Assembly: GCA_021802685.1 (NCBI GenBank)
Contig: JAJZRM010000022.1
Location: forward strand, 1 to 14,378
DNA from: Deltaproteobacteria bacterium
Lineage (GTDB): Bacteria; Desulfobacterota; Deferrimicrobia; Deferrimicrobiales; Deferrimicrobiaceae
Length of the DNA: 14,378 nt
Reading direction: 5' to 3'
Shown here one piece after another: positions 10,154-14,378 of the stretch. Each line of letters starts with the position of its first letter. Position 1 is the stretch's first letter. Made by a program: the position numbers and the translations under genes. A model generated the notes under the pieces. It ran no database searches. It saw only the letters and a program-made list of their open reading frames with translations, and had not been told where the DNA came from.

Positions 10154-11386
10154 TTACCGCGCCGCTTGGACGGCCGTTCCGCCGACGAGGTTTCCGGGCT
10201 CGAGGACGACCTGCTCTCCCGCCGCGATCCCCTCGATGATTTCCATCCGGTCCCCCGAGCGGCGGCCGGTGCGGATCCTTCGTTCCACCGCGCGGCCGTC
10301 CTTCACGGCGAAAACCTTCTCGATCCCGGCGAACGTCACGATCGCGGAGGCAGGGACCAGGACGGCGGGTCGGGCGGCCTCCACCACGATGTCGGCCTGC
10401 GCGAAGGCGCCGGGCCGCAGGCGGCCGCCGGGATTCCCCACCTCGGCCTCCACGGCCATCGTGCGGTTCTGCTCCTGGATGGCGGGGCTCAAGCGGACCA
10501 CGCGGCCCGCATGCCCGGCGGAATCCCCTTCGATCCGCACCCTGACCTCCTGCCCGGTCCGGACGAAGGGCGCGTCGCGTTCCGGCACCGCCACCCGCAG
10601 GCGAAGCGGGTGGAACTTCACGATGGAAGCCACCGGCGCGCCCGCGGCCAGGTATTCCCCCACCGACACCCTCCGCTCCCGGACGGCGCCGTCGATGGGG
10701 GCCAGCAGGACCGTGTCGGCGAGCTGCTGCCTCGCCAGCGCGAGCCCCGACCGCCGCTCGGCCAACAGCTCCCGGCGGTTCAGGATCTCCTCGACGGCGG
10801 CCTGGTAACGGCCCTCGGCGACCAGCAGGCGGGACAGGGACGCGTCGTATTCCGCCCGTGCGATGTATTCCTTCTCCCAGAGCGCCGCGATGCGGTTCCG
10901 GTTCAGCCGCGCCTCCTCGAGCACCGCTTTCGCTTCCCGCACCAGGGCGGTCTTCTCGGGGTCCACCCGGTCTTCCGGGCCGTCCGGCGCAAGGCCCAGG
11001 CCCGCGCGCACCTGGCGCAGCGCGGCTTCGGCCTGCTCGATGCGAAGGCGGGAATCCGTGGGGTCGAGACGCGCCAGCGCCTGCCCCTTGCGCACCATGC
11101 TGCCGAGGTCGACCGTGATCTCGCTCACCCTGCCGGCGACCTTGAACCCCGCAACGACTTCCTCGTCGGCGGCGAGCGTCCCGGTGACGGCGACCAGGCG
11201 AGGCAACCGCCCTTCCTCGGCCGCGGCGACGCGCACGGAGCGGGGCGCCTGCGTCTTCGCCCCGTTCGGAGTCCGCTCGCCCGGCGGCTCGCCGCGTTCA
11301 CAGGCCGCCCCGGCGAAGGCAAACGACAAGGCGGCCAGCAGAACGATTCGGAAGGGTCTGTTCAAGGTTCGCCCCCAATGGCGCAT
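10154..11386 (-). CDS. RND efflux periplasmic adaptor (membrane fusion protein), probable lipoprotein
   Basis: A 410-residue adaptor of the AcrA/MexA type. An N-terminal hydrophobic segment (RIVLLAALSFAFAGAAC) ends at Cys29, a plausible but imperfect lipobox (AGAAC), so it is probably lipid-anchored at the outer face of the inner membrane. It then has the first half of the biotinyl-lipoyl fold (VAGFKVAGRVSEITVDLGSMVRKGQALARLDP), an alpha-helical hairpin of roughly residues 112-210, the second half (LADTVLLAPIDGAVRERRVSVGEYLAAG) and beta-barrel and membrane-proximal regions. It would bridge the RND pump and an outer-membrane channel. The start at 11386 is chosen for the signal segment that follows; the ribosome-binding site is weak, and ATG at 11416 or TTG at 11365 are alternatives. 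It ends 7 bp before the pump gene. Confidence 0.9.
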   Translation of the reverse strand: MRHWGRTLNRPFRIVLLAALSFAFAGAACERGEPPGERTPNGAKTQAPRSVRVAAAEEGRLPRLVAVTGTLAADEEVVAGFKVAGRVSEITVDLGSMVRKGQALARLDPTDSRLRIEQAEAALRQVRAGLGLAPDGPEDRVDPEKTALVREAKAVLEEARLNRNRIAALWEKEYIARAEYDASLSRLLVAEGRYQAAVEEILNRRELLAERRSGLALARQQLADTVLLAPIDGAVRERRVSVGEYLAAGAPVASIVKFHPLRLRVAVPERDAPFVRTGQEVRVRIEGDSAGHAGRVVRLSPAIQEQNRTMAVEAEVGNPGGRLRPGAFAQADIVVEAARPAVLVPASAIVTFAGIEKVFAVKDGRAVERRIRTGRRSGDRMEIIEGIAAGEQVVLEPGNLVGGTAVQAAR

Positions 11387-11413
11387 CCGGAGAAGTCTAC
11401 TTCCCCGAACAGG

Positions 11414-11425
11414 CATTGCGCAATG
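11414..11425. promoter_or_regulatory. Perfect 12-bp palindrome before the efflux genes
   Basis: CATTGCGCAATG is self-complementary and sits in the 47-bp gap between the SYLF gene stop and the adaptor start, 28 bp upstream of that start. A related non-palindromic sequence, CAATGGCGCATC, lies at 11376-11387 over the start codon. It could be an operator for the efflux operon or a chance palindrome. No regulator gene is adjacent. Confidence 0.28.
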
Positions 11426-11433
11426 GGGCGGGA

Positions 11434-12123
11434 TCAGCGGGCGTACGTCTCCAACGCCTTCTTCAACCGTTCCGTGCCGGCGGGAACCGTAACGGTCTTG
11501 CCTTCCACGATATCGGACGGTCGGGTGTTTTTCTTCCCGTAGTACGCGTCGTTGCTTTCGCCGTCCACCTGCATGGACGATCCGTCCAGGGACACTCCCG
11601 CGAACAGCCCCCGGCTCCGGGAGTAGGAGTAGATCTCGGCCTTCAACTCGATGTCGGTGGCCGCCTTCACCGAGCGGCCGACGGGGCCCGCCGCCGCCGA
11701 CGCATCGGCGCCCAGAGTGTATTTCCCCTTCATGATCCCTTCCACGCTGCGCGCGGTCTTGAAAACGAGGATGAAATCGGTGGATTCGGCTCCGATCTGC
11801 CACCCGACGCTGCCGCTCGCAAGGGTCACGAACACCGGGTTGCTCCATGCGCCATCTTTCCCCTTGACGGAGAGCACCCCCTTGCCGTATTGCCCCCCCA
11901 CCACCAACCCGACCTTGATGACCCCGGGAATGATCGCGATCCCCTTCGCATCCGAAAGGAGCGCGGGGGGCACCGCCTTTTCCGGGATCTCCATGATGGT
12001 CGCCAACACCTCGGCGGCGGAGTCGACCCGGGCCGCCTCGTCGCCCGCGGCTTGCGCGGACGCCGCCGGCAGCGCCAGGAAAAGAACCAGCGCGGGTAGA
12101 ATCGCGCTTCCGAATCGCTTCAT
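11434..12123 (-). CDS. Secreted SYLF-domain (Ysc84-like) protein
   Basis: A 229-residue protein with a clear Sec signal peptide (MKRFGSAILPALVLFLALP, predicted cut after AASAQA). The rest is a SYLF/Ysc84 domain: IPEKAVPPALLSDAKGIAIIPGVIKVGLVVGGQYGKGVLS, then WSNPVFVTLASGSVGWQIGAESTDFILVF, KYTLGADASAAAGPVGR and IYSYSRSRGLFAGVSLDGSSMQVD, all in family order. SYLF domains bind phosphoinositides in eukaryotes; the bacterial, exported versions are widespread but their role is unknown, possibly envelope lipid binding. Start ATG at 12123 follows GGGGAA by 9 bp; the frame is open a further 71 codons upstream but reads as arginine/proline-rich noise. It is 47 bp upstream of, and on the same strand as, the efflux adaptor, so it may share a transcript. 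Confidence 0.9.
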   Translation of the reverse strand: MKRFGSAILPALVLFLALPAASAQAAGDEAARVDSAAEVLATIMEIPEKAVPPALLSDAKGIAIIPGVIKVGLVVGGQYGKGVLSVKGKDGAWSNPVFVTLASGSVGWQIGAESTDFILVFKTARSVEGIMKGKYTLGADASAAAGPVGRSVKAATDIELKAEIYSYSRSRGLFAGVSLDGSSMQVDGESNDAYYGKKNTRPSDIVEGKTVTVPAGTERLKKALETYAR

Positions 12124-12153
12124 GTCCGTCGTTCCCCTTTCATATTCCGGCGA

Positions 12154-12174
12154 TTTCATCTCCATTGGATGAAA
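12154..12174. promoter_or_regulatory. Inverted repeat upstream of the SYLF gene
   Basis: TTTCATC (12154-12160) and GATGAAA (12168-12174) are perfect 7-bp inverted arms separated by 7 bp, 31-51 bp upstream of the SYLF start in the SYLF-arsR divergent gap. The size and spacing suit a dimeric repressor or a small leader hairpin. No good -35/-10 pair for the leftward gene could be placed with confidence. Confidence 0.3.
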
Positions 12175-12254
12175 CGGGCCGCGAAACGTTGCCTGCCGCC
12201 GGGAGATCCCCGTGGAGCCGCCGGGCGGCCGGGAAGGCGCGACGAGGCGGATGA

Positions 12255-12294
12255 GGCGGACACGGTGCGGCGGACAAGGTGCGGCGGACACGGT
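12255..12294. repeat. Three tandem copies of a 12-bp motif with 14-bp period
   Basis: GGCGGACACGGT (12255-12266), GGCGGACAAGGT (12269-12280) and GGCGGACACGGT (12283-12294) recur every 14 bp with GC between copies; the first and third are identical and the second differs at one base. They end just before the putative arsR promoter in the SYLF-arsR intergenic region. Direct repeats here could be activator or repressor sites, or a slipped-strand expansion. Confidence 0.7.
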
Positions 12295-12312
12295 TGCCTT
12301 GGAACGCGGGCG

Positions 12313-12335
12313 GATAATAAGATGATGATTCGTCA
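12313..12335 (+). promoter_or_regulatory. Possible arsR -10 region and ArsR operator
   Basis: GATAAT (12313-12318, five of six -10 bases) is followed by an imperfect dyad TGATGATTCGTCA (12323-12335; five of six arm bases pair), and then the AGGAGGAGG ribosome-binding site at 12345-12353. TTGCCT at 12294-12299 is a candidate -35 but only 13 bp away, so the promoter assignment is weak. A dyad just downstream of the promoter fits autoregulation by ArsR. Confidence 0.3.
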
Positions 12336-12357
12336 ACCGTCAACAGGAGGAGGTCCC

Positions 12358-12750
12358 ATGTCCCTGCGGGAATATGAACTGGTGATGAAGACCGTGGCCG
12401 ATCCGACCCGGGCCCGCATCCTGAAGATGCTCGAAGGCGGAGAGATCTGCGTGTGCCAGATCGTCGCGGTCCTCGAACTCGGCCAATCGACGGTCTCCAG
12501 GCACCTATTCCTGCTGAAAACGGCCGGCCTGGTCCGGGAGCGGCAGGAAAAGAAGTGGGTGCACTACGCGCTCGACGGTTCCGGGAACGCGCCGTACGCC
12601 GAAAAGATGCTCGCCGCCCTCAAAGGATGGTTCGCCGACGACACGGTGATCGCCCGCGACCGCGCCCGGGTGGCGCTGGCGAGGGAAATCGGTCCCGCGG
12701 AGATCTGCATCCGGGGGATGACCCTTCCCGGTAAGAAACGACAGGTTTGA
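12358..12750 (+). CDS. arsR: ArsR-family arsenite-responsive repressor
   Basis: A 130-residue winged-helix repressor. Helix 1-2 reads MSLREYELVMKTVADPTRARILKML. The metalloid site is GEICVCQIV (Cys31 and Cys33), equivalent to the ELCVCDL sensor of classical ArsR. The recognition helix is LGQSTVSRHLFLLKTAGLV and the wing is ERQEKKWVHYAL. An additional Cys117 near the C-terminus (PAEICIRG) might supply a third ligand. As a dimer it would bind operator DNA and release it on binding As(III) or Sb(III). I chose ATG at 12358 for the strong AGGAGGAGG site and because the family N-terminus begins there; the longer frame upstream is low-complexity. Downstream arsM supports arsenic as the signal. It may regulate itself and the second promoter at 12788. 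Confidence 0.92.
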   Translation: MSLREYELVMKTVADPTRARILKMLEGGEICVCQIVAVLELGQSTVSRHLFLLKTAGLVRERQEKKWVHYALDGSGNAPYAEKMLAALKGWFADDTVIARDRARVALAREIGPAEICIRGMTLPGKKRQV

Positions 12751-12787
12751 AACGGGCGGTGTTCGGCGGGTTTTTGCAGCTCTTCCC

Positions 12788-12815
12788 TTGACATTTTAAT
12801 CAGAACAAGTAGAGT
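12788..12815 (+). promoter_or_regulatory. Promoter for the AbrB-like gene and arsM
   Basis: A perfect TTGACA (12788-12793) is followed after 16 bp by TAGAGT (12810-12815, four of six). It lies in a markedly AT-rich island of about 80 bp between arsR and the small AbrB-like gene, in an otherwise very GC-rich window. The predicted transcription start near 12822 falls at the left end of the dyad at 12821-12846. Confidence 0.6.
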
Positions 12816-12820
12816 ATTCA

Positions 12821-12846
12821 GTATGTGCTGATATATCAGACTATAC
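12821..12846. promoter_or_regulatory. 26-bp interrupted dyad, likely operator of the arsM operon
   Basis: The core CTGATATATCAG (12828-12839) is a perfect 12-bp palindrome. Outer arms GTAT (12821-12824) and ATAC (12843-12846) pair across the same centre, separated from the core by GTG and ACT. Twenty of 26 bases are thus symmetric. Placed at the predicted transcription start, it fits a dimeric repressor such as the neighbouring ArsR, whose family binds dyads of this size. Autocontrol by the AbrB-like protein is an alternative. Confidence 0.55.
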
Positions 12847-12887
12847 AGTACGACCTTATTTTTGATTCGGGGGAGAGGACGGAGGAG

Positions 12888-13154
12888 ATGACGAAAGACA
12901 CCGCCTGCTGCGCTCCGGGTAAAGAAACCGCCGCCGGTTGCCGGGTCGAATCGCTCATCGCGATCGACGACCGCGGACAGATGGTGCTCCCGAAGGACCT
13001 GCGCGACCGGGCGGGCATCAAGGGGGGGGACAAGTTCGCCCTCGTCAGCTGGGAGAAAGACGGGCAGGTGTGCTGCCTGTCCCTCATCAAGGTCGAGGAG
13101 TTCAGCGGGATGATCAAAGGGGTGCTCGGTCCCCTGATGGGCGGCCTGCCCTGA
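12888..13154 (+). CDS. Small cysteine-rich AbrB/MazE/SpoVT-domain protein
   Basis: An 88-residue protein. The N-terminal tail carries Cys7-Cys8 and Cys18 (TKDTACCAPGKETAAGC). Residues about 20-68 form a swapped-hairpin AbrB fold (VESLIAIDDRGQMVLPKDLRDRAGIKGGDKFALVSW) with the hallmark RGQMVLPK..R..AGI..GD, followed by Cys62-Cys63 (QVCCLSLIK). The end is helical and hydrophobic (FSGMIKGVLGPLMGG). AbrB folds usually bind DNA as dimers, often as antitoxins or transition-state regulators; no toxin gene is adjacent. Similar cysteine-bearing AbrB-like proteins are, to my knowledge, found beside arsM and beside hgcAB (some annotated as HgcAB-associated), suggesting thiol-metal or metalloid chemistry. 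ATG at 12888 follows GAGAGGA; a frame extension to 12825 runs across the operator and is rejected. arsM starts 26 bp downstream. Confidence 0.82.
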   Translation: MTKDTACCAPGKETAAGCRVESLIAIDDRGQMVLPKDLRDRAGIKGGDKFALVSWEKDGQVCCLSLIKVEEFSGMIKGVLGPLMGGLP

Positions 13155-13180
13155 GAAAGGACAAAGGAGGACGCGATAAA

Positions 13181-13951
13181 ATGGATGAGACGGGAATCCG
13201 CGATTTCGTGCGCAAGCGTTATGCAGGCATTGCGCGGCAGGGGGGCTCCTGTTGCTCCTCCGCCGCGTCCTGCTGCGGCGGCGTCACCCCCGAATCGGCC
13301 GGCCGGAAGATCGGCTACTCCGAGGAGGAACTCCGATCCGTCCCGGAAGGGTCCAACCTGGGACTGGGGTGCGGAAATCCAACCGCCCTCGCCTCCCTTC
13401 GGAAAGGGGAGACCGTGATGGACCTGGGTTCCGGCGCCGGTTTCGACTGCTTCCTGGCGGCCCGCGAGGTCGGGCCGGCAGGGCGCGTGATCGGCGTGGA
13501 CATGACGCCGGAGATGCTGGAAAAGGCGCGGGAGAACGCCCGGGCCGGCGGCTACGGCAACGTCGAGTTCCGGCTCGGCGAGATCGAACACCTGCCGGCG
13601 GCGGACGCCTCCGTGGACGCCGTCCTCTCCAACTGCGTCATCAACCTCTCGCCGACGAAGGAGGCCGTCTTCGCGGAAGCGTACCGTGTGCTCAAACCGG
13701 GCGGACGGGTCATGATCTCGGACATCGTGCTTGCCGGAGACCTTCCGGAAGCCGTCGCCTCTTCCCTGGCCGCCTATGCCGGATGCATCGCGGGGGCGGT
13801 CCGGAAAGACGAATACCTCCGCCTCATGGAAAAGGCGGGCTTCCGGGACGTGCGGATCGTCGGCGAGAATCGGTTCGATGCCGGGGAGCCCGGGATGGAG
13901 AAGTACGCCGAGGCGGTCCGGAGCGTGTCCGTCTTCGGCACGAAACCCTAA
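13181..13951 (+). CDS. arsM: Arsenite S-adenosylmethionine methyltransferase ArsM
   Basis: A 256-residue class I methyltransferase. It has an N-terminal cysteine cluster (Cys24, 25, 31, 32 in GGSCCSSAASCCGG) and SAM motif I VMDLGSGAGFDCFLAA (79-94), followed by acidic GVDMTPEML. The three catalytic cysteines of the family are all present in context: Cys64 (NLGLGCGNP), Cys152 (LSNCVINLSP) and Cys202 (YAGCIAGA). It ends with the usual EYLRLMEKAGF segment. It would methylate As(III) in the cytoplasm stepwise, using SAM and thiols, to mono-, di- or trimethylated forms. Start ATG at 13181 follows AAAGGAGG (13163-13170). The frame extends upstream to 12938, but that stretch overlaps the AbrB-like gene and is not protein-like. 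It is cotranscribed with the AbrB-like gene, under the promoter at 12788. Confidence 0.95.
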   Translation: MDETGIRDFVRKRYAGIARQGGSCCSSAASCCGGVTPESAGRKIGYSEEELRSVPEGSNLGLGCGNPTALASLRKGETVMDLGSGAGFDCFLAAREVGPAGRVIGVDMTPEMLEKARENARAGGYGNVEFRLGEIEHLPAADASVDAVLSNCVINLSPTKEAVFAEAYRVLKPGGRVMISDIVLAGDLPEAVASSLAAYAGCIAGAVRKDEYLRLMEKAGFRDVRIVGENRFDAGEPGMEKYAEAVRSVSVFGTKP

Positions 13952-13981
13952 GTACCCCAATTCATAAATACGGCAGCATTC

Positions 13982-14017
13982 GAGCGCCGCTGCATCCGCC
14001 CCGGCTGCGGGGCGCTC
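13982..14017. terminator. GC-rich hairpin region between convergent arsM and RNase D genes
   Basis: CGCCCCG (13997-14003) pairs with CGGGGCG (14008-14014) around a GCTG loop. Alternatively GAGCGCC (13982-13988) pairs with GGCGCTC (14011-14017); the two structures exclude each other. The 101-bp gap separates convergent stops. There is no T-tract, so intrinsic termination is uncertain. Confidence 0.4.
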
Positions 14018-14052
14018 CGGCCAGCCCATCCGGGAGGCGCCGCCGGCCCCGC

Positions 14053-14378
14053 CTACCCGCGCCTCTCCTCGACGGTCACCTCCCTCCCTTTCACGGCGAG
14101 GGAGACCTTCCCGCCGAGCAGGGCCAGCAACTCCTTCCCCACGAGACCGAATCGCCACCCCGACAACACGGCGATGCCGTCCCGCTCCCCGGCCGCGAGC
14201 CGCTCCAGGTCCTCGGCGTTCGTCATCACCTCGGGAGCGACCCGGTGGAGGCGTGACCGGGACCGGACAAGCACGCCCAGGAGCGCCACGACGGAAGACC
14301 GGTCCCCCTTGACGCGGTGCCTTGAAGGGGGCGCCTCCGGGAGCTGTCCTTCCGGCAGGGCGAGGGCCTCCCGCACCG
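14053..14378 (-). CDS. rnd: Ribonuclease D-like protein, C-terminal fragment (HRDC region)
   Basis: The last 108 or so residues of a protein that continues past the window edge. The stretch SSVVALLGVLVRSRSRLHRVAPEVMTNAEDLERLA followed by VLSGWRFGLVGKELLALLGGKVSL matches the second HRDC-like repeat at the end of RNase D (pattern LL..LL..R.....VAP.L....DLE.LA...., then L.GWR..L.G..LL.L..G...L). RNase D is a 3'-5' exonuclease that trims tRNA precursors; its DEDD catalytic domain would lie beyond base 14378 and cannot be checked. Another HRDC-bearing nuclease is possible. The gene is convergent with arsM and unlikely to belong to the arsenic cluster. The apparent GTG at 14376 is not taken as a start. 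Confidence 0.7.
   Translation of the reverse strand, partial: VREALALPEGQLPEAPPSRHRVKGDRSSVVALLGVLVRSRSRLHRVAPEVMTNAEDLERLAAGERDGIAVLSGWRFGLVGKELLALLGGKVSLAVKGREVTVEERRG

Noticed and set aside
11387..11848. N-terminal extension of the efflux adaptor across the SYLF gene
   Set aside because: It overlaps the SYLF gene and reads as noise; the signal segment begins near 11386.
12255..12294. CRISPR-like repeat array
   Set aside because: Units are only 12 bp with 2-bp gaps and there are no spacers or cas genes.
12169..12357. 63-codon extension upstream of arsR
   Set aside because: Arg/Gly/Asp-rich, runs through the tandem repeats and possible promoter; the strong ribosome-binding site and family start are at 12358.
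12825..12887. Longer start for the AbrB-like protein
   Set aside because: It would place coding sequence over the palindromic operator and has no ribosome-binding site; ATG 12888 does.
12888..13154. Antitoxin of a MazEF-like module
   Set aside because: No toxin gene follows; the neighbour is arsM, and the cysteine pairs are unlike MazE.

Overview
The window is GC-rich and densely coding, with no stable RNA genes, insertion sequences or CRISPR arrays that I can see. Gene content (paired short-chain ChrA, an ArsR/AbrB-like/ArsM arsenic-methylation cluster, RND efflux, GGDEF and Usp proteins) and strong G/C third-position bias fit a free-living anaerobic or metal-exposed soil or subsurface bacterium of the deltaproteobacterial type (Desulfuromonadota/Geobacter-like or a relative). 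This placement is inference from content only; there is no phylogenetic marker in the window.

Layout. 1-1767 (+): the end of a high-affinity phosphate ABC transporter operon: pstC 3' end, pstA and a compact, divergent pstB, with overlapping or coupled starts. 1778-2888 (-): two short-chain chromate transporter genes in tandem. The upstream one appears to carry a frameshift near its 3' end, just before a classical ATGA overlap with the downstream one. 3013-4815 (+): a 600-residue protein whose C-terminal half is clearly related to ATP-dependent PEP carboxykinase but has an altered, HPr-kinase-like P-loop and an unfamiliar N-terminal half. 4957-6260 (+): an unrecognised 147-residue protein followed 17 bp later by a membrane-anchored diguanylate cyclase with an intact inhibitory RxxD site. 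6403-6894 (+): a universal stress protein with its own sigma70-like promoter. A strong GC hairpin separates it from a convergent efflux locus.

6967-12123 (-): reading in the transcribed direction, a secreted SYLF-domain protein, a lipoprotein-like membrane fusion protein and a full-length HAE1-type RND pump. No outer-membrane factor gene is present, so the pump must borrow a TolC-like channel encoded elsewhere.

12358-13951 (+): an arsenic cluster. arsR carries the CxC arsenite-sensing motif. It is followed by an AT-rich island with a TTGACA promoter overlapped by a 26-bp dyad, then a small cysteine-rich AbrB/SpoVT-type protein, then arsM (arsenite S-adenosylmethionine methyltransferase) with all three catalytic cysteines. 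The simplest reading is that ArsR (or the AbrB-like protein) controls the second promoter in response to arsenite, and ArsM methylates arsenic. The role of the AbrB-like protein is the most open question here. The window ends in the 3' part of a convergent ribonuclease D-like gene.

The best candidates for something new are the PEPCK-like/HprK-like protein, the cysteine-rich AbrB-like partner of ArsM with its palindromic operator, and the unrecognised partner of the diguanylate cyclase.
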